From NCBI GenBank assembly GCA_013397865.1, contig VZTI01004623.1, forward strand, positions 1,425,043 to 1,489,042: 64,000 bases of DNA, read 5' to 3'. The notes under the pieces are model-generated. The model worked only from the letters and a program-made list of their open reading frames with translations. It was not told where the DNA came from and ran no database searches. Both the position numbers and the translations under genes were made by a program. Below, piece by piece: positions 34,730 to 46,133 of this stretch. Origin of the DNA: Struthidea cinerea (lineage: Eukaryota > Chordata > Aves > Passeriformes > Corcoracidae). The first letter of the stretch is position 1. Every line of letters begins with the position of its first letter.

Positions 34730-37700
34730 ACAGAAACTTTGATGTTTGTTTTTTTTTCACATTTCCAAGTCCATGAGAGAGCAGCATTCAGTGTCTGTGT
34801 TTCCTGGAGTTTGGGGTAAGAAATAGAGTGACCACGTGTGTTTCATCACATCTGCTTGACACATCCCTGATGTGCTCTGCTTTTCTTTTTAATGGAAAGA
34901 CTTTTTTCTTGAAGGAGAAAATGCATTTCTCGGTGTTGCTGATTTGGCCCCCTGTGACTTCTTGGGTTTGCTCTCAAGTGAGTGGTGCCTTGAGGAGAAA
35001 GCAGGAGGAGCTGTGGGATGTCAGCCCCTGATGCACGAGGCAGCATGTTCAGAATGAACAGGTCAAGCCTTGCCCTGGGAATGGTGCCTGGAAGGATCCC
35101 CATACGGGTCTCAGGCCCTGCTAATTGTCCATTAAAACCCAGTAGCAGCTGGTAGGCACCAGGTACCCAGAGGATTTTCCACTGACAGGGATTAAATCAG
35201 CAGGTTTCTGTGGAACAAAACAGCATTCAGGAGAAATGCTGTAGAGTGTTAAATAGAGATCGGTCACCATCCTGGAAAACGTCATGGGGGAGAGTTCTGT
35301 GGGTGGTTCTGCAGTCCTGGAGGGGTTATCCCTCTGCCTGACCCCGGCTGGGCTCCCACAGGGGCAGCAGCTCCCACCAAGGGCCAATGGTGCCGTGCCC
35401 GAGGCTCCTTGGAGCTGCATGGGCAGCGTCCTTGCTCCGGGAAAATCAGCGCTTCCCGTGGCAGAGGGAACAGATGGCAGTGATGATCTCTAATGGGCTG
35501 TCACAGGAATCAGAGAGATGAAGCAGCTGCACTGGAGCGGCTGAGAGCAGAACCTTCTCTCGGTGCTATGCAGGGAGGAAAATTGGCATTGCTTAGTTTG
35601 GAGGATGGTTTCTTCTGCTTCTCTAGAAGCCTCCAGCTAGCTGATTTCTTGTCTTACCAGCTGATAAGCAGTTGACGTGTTTCAAAATCTCTGCGACATC
35701 TTGACAGCTGGGAGTGTTAAGGTTCTTGGGCTTTTTCAGTGATCAGTGTCTCAAAGGGGCCAAGGAACAACTCGCAGGGACCACTTGGTCTTCAGATTAC
35801 AGAAACATTTGTGTGGGAGATGCTCTGGTGGGAAAAGTCTGCAGAGGAGGACAAGCAGAAGAAGCAACCAAGTCTTATTTAATCAAGGAACCCTTACCAG
35901 AACAGTAAACAAAGAGAACAGCGGGCTCAAGGGACACCAGGGAGAAATGGCAGCAGCTGCAGTCAGAGGTGGATGCTGAGATCCACGTGGGGAAGACCTT
36001 AGAGACAGTTGGTGGGAGGCTGGTGGTGACTCCAGGGTATCTGGGCAGTCAAATACCAAAGGGGAAGTCTCTGCACTCAAAAGCAATCTAAAAAAATCAA
36101 ACAGGACCCTTTGATGCTGTAAAAGGACTGTTGTCATTCCAATCTTCCTCTTGGGCACTGCAAGGCACAGAAGGGAGAAACCAGGAGAAACCTCAGGGAA
36201 CCACAGGTGATTTCTGTGACTCAGGTACTCCTGTTAACAGGTGGTTGAACCTTTCTTTGCTCAGGTGGAAGTGGTTAAGAAGCCATAAAGCCCAAATATC
36301 ACCAGCCCTGGAGGATGTCATTGTCCTCCTCCAGTGTTTGCTCCTTTCCAGCATCTGTCGGGGTAGAAAAAAGCTGAACCTGCTGCTCTGAGGAGAACAT
36401 CAAAATTAACCCCTTTCTCTCAGCCTCACAGGAACCTCTCCGATCTCAAACCAAATCACAGAACAAGAGGTTTGTAAATAAACCAGCAGACAAAATCCCC
36501 ATAAATCACAGCCCATCATGGCCCGGGCCCGGCAGCTGAGGGGAGAACTGTAAATAGAGCCTGACTGGAGAGAGCAGCAACAGGCACAGACAATGGGTGA
36601 CGGTAGTGCAGCAGACAGTGAATTATCTTTGCCATCTGCTTTTTGCTAACACCCATTTATAGAAGAAACTAACATTTGGAAACACTGAGTGCTGATTGTT
36701 GTGCCCGTGGAATAATTTTCCACTGGATACAATTAATCATTAAGCCAACAGAAGACTTGTCCCAGCATTGCTCCAGCTGCAACCAGAACACCTGCTGAAA
36801 CGTCCAAGTTCAGCAAGCAGGAACTTCCATTTAAAAACTCAGGCTCCATCCTAAAGTTTAATCCCATATTTCAGGGTTCCTTTAAAACGTGGAGAGGGAA
36901 GCTGGGATGACAATTTGAGCTCTGTAAGGAGTGGAGGACAATTGGGAATTTTTAGAAGAAATGCCTTCATTTCTGCTGATGTGTTTGGCTGATTGTCCCG
37001 AAATTCAGGCTTGGCTCGGGGAAAGGAGGCAGGCAGGGAATGCAGGAGTCTCCACACACATGGAGCAAGGCAACCCCTGCTTTGAGCATGTGGAGTAAGC
37101 CAGGCAGGCTGGAGAGCAGCTAGTGCTAATCACAATCAATTACAGTTGATTAAAAGCCTCGAGAAGCCAATATATTGCAAAGAAAAACAAATAGCAACTC
37201 TGCAAAAAAGTTAATCAATAACTAGCCATGCAGCAAACAATTAAAAGGGGGGAAATATCCTTATTCTCCCTGAACCGTGCAGTATTCCTTCTTCAGCCTC
37301 TCGGAATGTGCTGTTCCCAGGCAAAAGGCTCCAGTGGGTGGGGAGGAGGAGCAGGGCAGGGTTCCATCCTCATGGAGCATCCTGCACACCCTGGGCCGCA
37401 GGACACCAGGAACTCCTGGGGGGCTGCAGTTGCTTTTCTCTCTCCAACCAATTAAAACAACTGAACACACTCTTTGCCAAACCAGTCCCAGTATCCTGGG
37501 TTACTGGGATATCTCTGATTTTGGAGACTTTTGTCCTAAGTTTTGTTTATTTTTGTTATTGAGGCTGTGGATTGCCATGGATCACTCTGCCCAGCCTGCA
37601 GCTCAGATGGAGGGGATGCTGCATTCTGAGGTTGCACAAAACGCCCACAGGGAGGTTTCTACCCAAAAGCCTGGGCTGCCTTGCTAAATTAATGTGATAG

Positions 37701-37795
37701 AAGAGTTTACTCTCTGGCATGAAGTGACAAAGAGAATTTTGTATGAAGAAAACTGAAAGTGAACAAGACATTATACAAACCACTTAAAAATTGCC

Positions 37796-37816
37796 TTTTT
37801 TTTTTTTTTTTTTTTT
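37796..37816. repeat. T21 homopolymer
   Basis: Twenty-one consecutive T. On the minus strand it would be a poly(A) tail with an insert to its right, but the flanking sequence matches no retroelement or gene that I recognise. Confidence 0.9.
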
Positions 37817-38153
37817 GGTGAGCAACAGCTTCTGGCAAGATGAATAATTTGGAAGTGAAAGTCGTATTTTGAGACAGAGCAAGAGCCCTTGATCTGAAAC
37901 TAATTTGTTGTCAAAAAGAGTTAAGGGATTTTAAGTTGGGCTTTATCTCGAGCAGAAAAACGCAATGTAAATACGAAGACCCGCTCAGCTCCTGCACTGC
38001 CACAACAACTTTATGCTGCTCTAAATCCTCTCTGAAATGGTGTGAAGCCAATGAGGCAGGTCCAGCAGATCTTTATTCCTCTTTAGCTCTGGTGAATATT
38101 CTCAGAGGTGACTGGAGGCAGTTGTGGAACAGCGTGAAATGAGTCGCAGCAGA

Positions 38154-38175
38154 GGGTGGGGTTGGTGGGGGAGGG
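38154..38175 (+). other. G-quadruplex motif
   Basis: Runs GGG, GGGG, GGGGG and GGG have loops of 1, 5 and 1 nt. Short loops make this one of the strongest quadruplex patterns in the window. Confidence 0.65.
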
Positions 38176-38370
38176 AAGGAGGAAGAGCAGATCCTGCAGG
38201 GATGGAGCAGAGGGCAGGAACACCAAGCCCTGCCCCTCAGTTCAGTGCCTTTTGGGGTATTTTGTTGGCATAAACACCCACTGGGCAGTGCCCAGGGTGA
38301 CGCTCAGTGCCCAGCAGTGGAGCGCTGCTCCCTGGGTACCTGTGCTTGGGGAGGGCTGACCCTGGCTGGG

Positions 38371-38500
38371 GGGCACTGACCAATTGGACAACGCTCTCAG
38401 GCACAGGGTGGGACTTTGGGGTGTCCTGTACAGGGCCAGGAGCTGGATTTGGATGATCCTTGTGGGTCCCTTCCGGCTCGGGATATTCTGTGATTCTATG
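38371..38500 (+). mobile_element. CR1 LINE fragment, alternative 3' tail type
   Basis: This is the longest of three copies with this tail. The words are CTCTCAGGCACAGGGTGGGA, GGGGTGTCCTGTACAGGGCC, AGGAGCTGGATTTGGATGAT, CCTTGTGGGTCCCTTCCGGC and GATATTCTGTGATTCTATGA. The segment before CTCTCAGG (GGGCACTGACCAATTGGACA) probably belongs to the element too, but is less certain. Non-coding. Confidence 0.88.
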
Positions 38501-38740
38501 AAATGAACAAAGAAGTTCATAGTGGTTGGTCAGATTATTTATTGCCAATAATTTACACAAATTAATTAGATATTTTTGGTCAATACATTATTTGTGTTTG
38601 TTTTTCTGTCATTAGTTGTTCAGCCATGGAGGCACTGGTATAATGCTCAATTAGTGATTAATTCACTGATTGCCACCTTTCACCCTCTGTGGGACATAAG
38701 CGACTGCAGCCCTTGTTCCCTCCTGGAATGAATATTGATG

Positions 38741-38808
38741 GCAGGGGTGGCACTGGATGGGCTTTGAGGTCCCTTCCAACCCAACCCAGCCCTGGGATTC
38801 TGTGATCA
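38741..38808 (+). mobile_element. CR1 LINE fragment, terminal 68 bp
   Basis: GGTGGCACTGGATGGGCTTT, GAGGTCCCTTCCAACCCAA and CCCTGGGATTCTGTGAT make a standard CR1 terminus. It lies 240 bp after another + strand CR1 end of a different tail type, so the two are independent insertions. Confidence 0.92.
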
Positions 38809-40551
38809 AAGCAGGCCAAGCTGTGTAACCGCTGCCTGCTGGGGATGCTGACGGGTGTGGGGTGTCCTCCCTACCCTTGGGCAGTTGTCTGTGATAGCAT
38901 CAGAGCTGATTCTTCCTCTGGAGCAAAGGGAATCCCCCTGGAATTTGGCAGAGGTGATGCTCCAGCGTGGAGTTTCTCAGCGGCTGGGATGGACAGCGCT
39001 GCACTCCACACACCGGCTCCAGCGTCGGTTCCGTGTCAGGGCTGTTTTGTGTTTCCTGCTGAAATTGCCTCCTCCTTGCCTGGAGAGTGATCTCTGGTGC
39101 TGTCGGAGGAGCTCAGCCGTCACTTGGGAAGCTGCTCCGCGACACAAATCATTTCTGGCCTGACGGCCACGGGGTGGCTGTCAAACTGCAGCGTGTGCTG
39201 AGCAAACAGGATCACGTAATAAAGACTTAATTATAGAGCTAATGGTGTAAAACTATTATGATTTGTGGAAAATTGGTCATTAACTGCAGGAGTATGAAAA
39301 CCAAACATTTTTCCCTGACACTTCCACTCAGCCACACTGAGCAAACACATGCTTGAAAATTTAGAAACATCACACGTTACTCAAAGTGGTCAAACACGAT
39401 GGATTGAATTTCCCTGGGCTGGTTTCTGGTTACTGAACGGAGTTTGGCTGCCACATTTGCAGGGTTACACCACAGTTACAATGCCTCTTCCACAGAACAA
39501 GGCAGGGAGCTGCTGGAGCTGGTGGGCAGGGATGGACCTGTACCCTGGGACGGGCTGAAAAATTACTTAATGAGGAGCCAGAGCTTCACCTTTCTGATCC
39601 AAAACACTTCCCACTGCCACGAGAGTGGGAAAAGAGCACCTCTTTTCCCTGAGACAAAGCAGAAAACCTCCCAGCTGCCATCAGCTGGGGCGACATGTGC
39701 CGATGGTCCCAATTAGACTCCCAGATTCAAGTTCGTATCCAATCAAAAAGATTATTAATGAGAAGTAGGTCACTTTTAATTAGCTGCTGTTAACATAGTG
39801 GCTTCCTCTCTCCCAAAGACATCACTTTTTCTGATATTAACCATCAAGTAGTCAGAGCAATTATCCTATCAAAACTGGTTGCTCTCACAGTTAACAATTT
39901 TCATACTAATGCATTAATTGCCCCTGGCTTACCCACTGTCTAATCAGCAAGGTGGGTATTAGTTTCTGGAAGTGATTGATTTCAAGGGACTTTGTGCTTA
40001 ATTACATTTTAGCAAACTCTGTTTTGAATCCTTAGAGAAGAGAGACGTTTTCTGCTTGGCTTTGAACTTGCTGTGTTGGAGGGATCCAAGTATCTAAATT
40101 ATTCCATTCATTCTTAAGCATGCTCGTCATGGGATGGTGGAGTTTTGTCACTTCTGATTCATCTTTGCCCAGAAGAGCTCACCCCAATTGTAGGGTTTGC
40201 ATTAATAAGTAAGTTTGCTTTAAAAAATAATGATTACATTATATATATCTGCATGTCAGGCATGGAGAGAGTAGAGTAATTTGTATATCAATCACTTAAC
40301 TCGATGGTTTGGGATGAAATGTGCTATATAAATGCAAGGCCATAATTTATCTTCTTTCTTCTTGTGTCTCAACTTAATTGCACCTTTATTGCCCACTCTC
40401 ACTCCCAGAACCACGAGCTGAAGGGCTGGGGCAGAGCAAGTGCCCAGCTCAGGCGGTGCCGGTGGCTGAGAGCTCCGGTCTCCCTGGATCCAGGGGATGT
40501 TGTGGAAACCTCTCATAGCCAGGTCTGGAATCATCGTCTGCCAGGCATTAT
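38809..40551. other. Unique non-coding stretch
   Basis: No gene recognised. The middle and right part (39.70-40.03 kb) is an AT-rich, enhancer-like block listed separately. The rest is mixed composition with short open frames of no recognisable family. Confidence 0.55.
39700..40030. promoter_or_regulatory. AT-rich homeodomain-motif block
   Basis: The block is dense in TTAAT/ATTAA words. It holds the perfect palindrome TAATGCATTA (39907-39916), a paired homeodomain/POU-like target, and several ATTA cores within about 300 bp (TTATTAATGA, TTTTAATTAGC, GCATTAATTG). It has high complexity, no repeat identity and no open frame of note. It is one of the best candidates for a conserved enhancer here by appearance, but conservation was not testable. 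Confidence 0.3.
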
Positions 40552-40796
40552 CATGGAATCACAGAATCCCAGAGTGCTTGGGGTCGGAAGGGACCTCAAA
40601 GCTCATCCAGTTCCACCCCTGCCACGGGCAGGGACACCTTCCACTGTCCTAGGCTGCTCCAAGCCCCAATGTCCAGTCTGGCCTTGGGCACTGCCAGGGA
40701 TCCAGGGGCAGCCACAGCTGCTCTGGGCACCCTGTGCCAGGCCTGCCCACCATCTCAGGGAAGGATTTCTTTCCAATATCCCATCCAAACCTGCAG
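40552..40796 (-). mobile_element. CR1 LINE fragment, 3' end, reverse
   Basis: The + strand reads TCATGGAATCACAGAATCCC, GGAAGGGACCTCAAAGCTCA, GGGCAGGGACACCTTCCACT, GCTCCAAGCCCCAATGTCCA, CTGCTCTGGGCACCCTGTGC and ATTTCTTTCCAATATCCCAT. This is a near-complete reverse complement of the CR1 3' UTR plus the end of ORF2. At about 245 bp it is one of the best-preserved copies in the window. The overlying + strand open frame of about 205 codons is an antisense artefact of this insertion. Confidence 0.97.
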
Positions 40797-41921
40797 TCAC
40801 CAACCCTTGGCTCCATCCCAGAGACACCTGGTGTGTTGATTTCCCAGTGGTAGAAGATGCTCCCACTGATCTGCAGGAGTTGATCTCTGACTCCCCTTTA
40901 CTTCTGAAATTCACATTCGATATGAGTAGAAAGACTTTGGTATTCTCTGCCTGCAACCCCAAAACAAGAGATCTCCAGTGAATGCATTGATTCCTAATGA
41001 TGGAAGTGGCTTGGGGGAGAGGGAAAGGGAAATGGGAGGAAGAAAATCATTTTGTTTACAATATTTAGGAATTTCTTTACAGTTAGGGACTTTTATGAGG
41101 GAGTTGTACAGACAGATCTCACTGTTCCTGTCATATTTTTGCCACAGGCTTATTATTTCTGCTTAGAAATGGTCTCATTAATCAAATGTTCTGGGAATGC
41201 ATGTGATCAGTGGTATCAAAATCACTAATCATCATTAAGAAGCAATGAAAATTCATTTTTGCCTGCAGTTTGCTAGACCTTACTTACAGCAGAAGACATT
41301 TTCCCACCTTCTCCCCAGCTCTGAGCCAAAGGCTGGCAGGAACACCAGGCAGCTGCAGGCTGCAGGAGAGGATTGCCAATTCCAAAGAGGAAGACCAAGA
41401 AAAGCAGGTCATGTGGGCTCCATCTCAAGACACCAGAAAACTTGGAAATAACTGCAAGGCTTGCTGTGGAGGGATAAAGGTTTGGGATTAGCTGTTGTAC
41501 CCCAACTCAGCATGGCTGAACAAAGCCACAGCTTCGGGTGTCCTGTGTCCGTCTAGGTGAGCACTTCCACCTGAACTCCCTATGGCTAAACTGTTCTAAG
41601 CAGCTTGAAATTATTTGGATCAAGCAACTAACAAATGTACAAGTGGAGGAGGAAGAGAACACAAGGAATTTAGCAATTTTCGGCATCCTCCCCATTCACC
41701 CAACACCTACAGCACACCCTGGCTCTTGAGGGGTGCCGGGCTGGCAGGGTGATGGGAAGAGATGGAGCTGTCTGGATGAGGGCTGTTGTCAGGAGCTCAG
41801 AGCATCACCACTGCTACCCCTCCCACACCTAAATCCTGCCACAGCTGCGCTGTGATCTGCCCTCCCCTCCGCGAGCTGTGACAGAGGCAAGAGCTGATCC
41901 CGAGGAAACAGCGCCCAGCAC

Positions 41922-41942
41922 GGGCGGGAGCCGGGGCCGGGG
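41922..41942 (+). other. G-quadruplex motif in CpG-bearing patch
   Basis: Runs GGG, GGG, GGGG and GGGG have loops of 1, 4 and 2 nt. The surrounding ~70 bp hold about eight CpGs, many for this window. Confidence 0.65.
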
Positions 41943-43039
41943 CTCTGCAGGCTGGGAGAAAAATGCTGGAAGTGGAGAGGGAGAGAGGGGGCTGCAGAAA
42001 GTGTTTTTCTACTTGAAAAATGATAAAATTTTGATAACTTCAAGCCAGCTCAACCGGCAGACAGGCGGCTCAGACAAATGTATAAAACATCAAAAGGCAC
42101 AGGATGGAGAGCGGTGCCGGAGAGCTCCAAATATAGATCCCCGCAATGTAATTCATTCCTGAAGCAGAAAGGGGAACTTTGCCATAACATGTTGTGTTGC
42201 AGCCCCATTTCCGCGTGTGCAATGAGCCAAGATGAAAAGGATTGCAGAGACCTGTGCATCAGTTTCAGAGATTGAATGAAAAACCCCACAAAAATTAAAC
42301 ATGTGCATAAGAAGTTGACTGGAGGAAATGCTCAAAGGGTGCTGAAACGTTTTGCAGCTTGCTAAAGAGAGAGAGAAAAAAATCCCCACCCCAATTCCAT
42401 CATGTGAAGACTTTGAAATCATGACAAAGATAGAAAGGATAGATTTGGAATTCAGGTTTTGCAGCTCACAGGGTAAGGTGTTTAACTGTTTCATTTGTTG
42501 CAGTTTAACTACAAGGGGATTATTGATTGCTGCTGGGAGGAGCAGGGCACAGCCGCTCCGAGGTCGGCAGTGTGCCGCAGAGAGCCTTCCCAAAGCACAA
42601 AGCTCTGCTCCTGGAAAAGCAGGACTCCTCCCGACAGCCGGCGGGAGACGAGGCTCGATTCCTATCTGCGCTTGAGCACATGCTCGGGGGGGCCTCTAGT
42701 CCTCTCCACATTAATTACTTAAAGAAAAAACATCAGTGGAACTTGAAGATGCTCTCCCCGCTCCTTTGCCCTTAGCGGTGCATGAGTGGTTTTTTCTAAG
42801 CTCATCCTCCAGCTGGAGAAGAGACCCCGGTGCTGCCGAGGGACCCCTCAGAGCCCCCAGAGGGCTGATCTCCCTCTGGCACGGGGCTGGTTGGAGTCCG
42901 TGCAGTACCAGGGCTCTTGTGCTCTGCCCACGGCTGCAGGAGCCTGAGGTGCACAAGGCACCTCATGGCAACAAAATTATACATTTGACTTTTCTGGAAT
43001 TAGCAGCTAATTTATTCCTTCTGACTCGGGCAATCCTTT

Positions 43040-43270
43040 TCCATGAGCTCTAAATATTACTGATTCATCTGGCTTTCATTTCTGTATCAATCAACAGCAG
43101 AAGTTCTCTGGATAAGCAAGTGGGTGTACGGAGAATCTCATGATTAGTCAATACTAATTAATGTCCACTTAGAGTAATTATTAGCAAGGTTTAATAATTT
43201 GTAATTCTGATCTCACTAAATAACCAGAAATTATTACAAGGAATGCTCAGCTGAGAACTCAATTAACCAT
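43040..43270. promoter_or_regulatory. AT-rich block with two TAATTA sites 20 bp apart
   Basis: TAATTA occurs at 43155-43160 and 43175-43180, start to start 20 bp, about two helical turns. TAATAATTTG follows, and further ATTA cores flank the pair. TAATTA is the optimal target of LHX/DLX/paired-like homeodomains. The block has no repeat identity or coding frame. Enhancer function is inference. Confidence 0.3.
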
Positions 43271-43445
43271 TGGTGCATAGATCTTTTTTGGGAATGGTGT
43301 GGCAGCCGACGGGATCCTAAATGCTGTCAGCAAACAGCACTGCTTTGCTCACTCATAGCTATCTACAGATATAAATGTTATTAAACTGTTTCTAATGCTA
43401 AATTCAAGGTTTAATTAGGCAGTTTACAATCCTGCTGTGTATTTC

Positions 43446-43577
43446 ATAGGATCACAGACTGGTTTGAGTGGGAAGGGACCTCAAAGCTCATCCCGTTCCA
43501 CCCCCTGCCGTGGGCAGGGACACCTTCCACTATCCCAGGTGGCTCCAAGCCCCATCCAACACTTCTAGGGATGGGAA
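43446..43577 (-). mobile_element. CR1 LINE fragment, 3' end, reverse
   Basis: The copy contains ATAGGATCACAGACTGGTTT, GGGAAGGGACCTCAAAGCTC, GGGCAGGGACACCTTCCACT, TCCAAGCCCCATCCAAC and ACTTCTAGGGATGGG. Compared with the copy near 40.6 kb, the short 'ctggccttggac' segment before ACTTCTAGG is missing, a small internal deletion. Non-coding. Confidence 0.95.
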
Positions 43578-46021
43578 AGCTTTATCACAACCCATGAGGC
43601 AAATGTAACAGGGCAGTTCCCAGTGCTGTGCCAGGAGACACTGCAGCCCTACAGGACCTGGGCGTCCGTGGGAGACAGCAAAGCTTCAGCCCGATTCCTG
43701 CCCTTGGGATGCTCCCAACCACACCCAAAAAGTCCACCAGAGACAGCGTGAGGCGCAAACGGTACCATCCAAACCAGTTTTGGATCTCTGTGTGCTTTCT
43801 GAAGAAGTTAGGACACAATTCTTTCTTTTTTCCACGTAAAACTTGGGTCCGGGCACGTGTGCTCCCTGTGTCCCAGCAGAACCCTCAGCCAGGGCTTGAG
43901 GGAAGAGCAAATCTGCCCTGATGGGATTGAAGCTGCCTTTCCAGAGCAGCCTGAGCTTTTCAAACCCGCTGCAGAGCGCCAAGGCGCTGAGCAGACCAGG
44001 CAGGGCACCACAGCAGCTGGGTTATCTCCACAGGAGCCATTAAGAGCAGGGAACAGGAATTAGGAAGCTTTGATCAACTTTGGGGATGAGGCGTAAACGT
44101 GCACCTAATCTCTGAGCAGAAAGCTTCCACAGTGAGCATTTCTGTTTCTGTTGGTGTGATTGTTAAGTATACAAGTTAGGCAAAGATAAAAAAAAATCAT
44201 TAAAATGCAATCATAGCAGTGATATTAGTTTATGTCTATGTAAGTACATTAAAAGACCAGCTTTGTAGGTCTTTATGTGCTTAGTAAATCTGAATAATTT
44301 ACTGGAAAAAGATCTGTGGTGGCGGCAGCAAATTTTTTATCTCTCTTTGACTTCAGGCATACTCCAGGTATAGAAAGAAAAAACATTACTATATTTCAGA
44401 TCACATGTTTCCATATTGGGATGAAGAGCAACAATTCTAGGGCAGGAAAAAAGTTAAAAAGAGAACGATGTGCAGATTCTCTCTCCCTCACAGCATGGTG
44501 TGGGGTTGAAAGGATTGCTGCACCTCACTAGCACCGTGCCCACTTTCCGTCTTAATCCTTCCCCACCCTTCTCCTCCCAGGGTGAAAGGGGAGGAAAAGT
44601 CCTGTGGTCAGATTCATTTCTTGCAAGTAGGAGCTGCTCATCTGACTTTACCTGAGGTCCTGTTTCTGTGGGAAGTGGTTTCCTCTGCAAACGTGTGTCT
44701 CACTGTCAGCACAGCCATTAAAAGGCTTTGTGGCACAACAGAAAACATTCACTGCAAAATCCAAAAGCTCATTAAAATACTGAAGGGTGCTTAGCAATCT
44801 GCAAGCACACGTGGGGATGGTGCTGCTTACTCTGGCTCCTCCAGGGTCGAGGCTTCAGGTGGTCCTGTTTTGGCTTCTCACTCTCCACCCCAGCGAGACC
44901 TCCCAGGACATTCTCCCCCAGTGCTGTAACCCTCGAGAGCAGATGTTGATTAAGGACATTCTCCCAAAGGAATCTGCCAAAAAATGGAATAGGACTTTCA
45001 TTGCGTTTAGTCCTTTAATATTTTCCCCAGTCTTTATATTTCTCTGCCTACCCACTAATTCCTGCAGGTCCATGGAGCAGCGTCAGGATCTGGCCAGGTG
45101 GCCTGGCCTGTCCTGGCCTGTCCTGTCCCCATGGGGCGCCCAGATCCTCTCCCCGTGTCCCTGTCCTGCCGAGGGGCTGCCCAAAACACTCCAGGGAGTG
45201 CATTTCCCACCCAGCTCATCTTTGACTCCATTCTGTTTATTTAGTAATGAGGCCAAGAAGCCCCGGCACTGTGAGATGATGTATGGCATGTCCCAGCCCT
45301 CAGGGATTAGAGGACTTTATGTTAAAACTGATGATTAGTTAAACAGTGCTGTGTTTGTGGCTGAATAATTGCCATACCCAAAATCCTCCCCCATCAGCAT
45401 CCTGTGCTGAAAATGCCATGCATCATAAAGAAGGGGTTTAGCCTGACTCTTTTGCAGCAATCCCTGGAGACAGAAAAGGAATCAATAATAAATTTAAAAC
45501 CTGGCAGGTTTCAGGCTGCTTGAGCTCCTGAAATGAGTGCCCCCCTCAGCCGAGACACCCGGGCTCTGAGGACAAGCAAATGCCAATGAAAATGTTTCCA
45601 CACTCACTCCACTTGATAAAGGGTACAAAAGGCTGAGATTAATGTCCCACTGCTCCCATCCACCCTTACAGGTATGTGGGAGGTGCAGACTCCAAAAATT
45701 CTTGGCAAATTAGGATTATTTCGGCTTGTCTGCAGAGGTCCCTGTGCTGTGTCCAAAGGCAGGGAGCCTGCCAGGGATACAGCAAGACATGGAGCAGCAG
45801 GGCTGTGCTTTCCCTGGGTTTAGAGAGGGCTGGACACCAAAACCCCCACATTTCCAAGTGCTCAGGAGCGCAGGCAGGTATTAGATTTATATTTAGCTTC
45901 ATTTCCATAAGGAGACTGACGTTTTGTTCAGGAAATCTCTGTCGAATTGAGTGGATGAGACCAAATACATGGATGTGAGCACATGGAAGCACCAAAGCAG
46001 TTGTGTTTAAAGGCACACGAG
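43578..46021. other. Unique non-coding stretch
   Basis: No gene or transposon recognised in about 2.4 kb. A short CCTGGCCTGT-type tandem (about 45.10-45.13 kb) is the only repeat. Open frames up to about 180 codons show no family signature. Confidence 0.55.
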
Positions 46022-46133
46022 GATCTCAGGCACAGGGTGGGATTTCAGGATTGTTCTGTGCAGGGCCAGGAGCTGGACTTGGTGATTCTTGTGGGTTCCT
46101 TTAAGCTCAGAATATTCCGTGGTTCTGTGATGT
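46022..46133 (+). mobile_element. CR1 LINE fragment, alternative 3' tail type
   Basis: GATCTCAGGCACAGGGTGGG, GTTCTGTGCAGGGCCAGGAG, CTGGACTTGGTGATTCTTGT and GGGTTCCTTTAAGCTCAGAA, then a GGTTCTGTGATG tail. It matches the copies near 29.5 and 38.4 kb over its whole length. Confidence 0.9.

Larger units (their letters stand above)
33883..38370. other. Unique non-coding stretch with one weak candidate exon
   Basis: No gene is established. An open frame near 34.51-34.73 kb has a more gene-like composition than the rest and is listed separately. The 35.5-36.1 kb part has odd purine-rich, non-repeat sequence that I do not recognise. A 21-T run at 37.8 kb and a G-quadruplex motif at 38.15 kb are listed separately. 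Confidence 0.5.
40797..43445. other. Unique non-coding stretch
   Basis: No gene recognised. A short CpG-bearing GC patch with a G-quadruplex motif lies at about 41.87-41.95 kb, and a TAATTA-rich block at 43.04-43.27 kb; both are listed separately. Confidence 0.55.

Noticed and set aside
40364..40981. A ~205-codon + strand frame
   Set aside because: Its middle is antisense to the reverse CR1 insertion at 40552-40796, so it cannot be a conserved gene.
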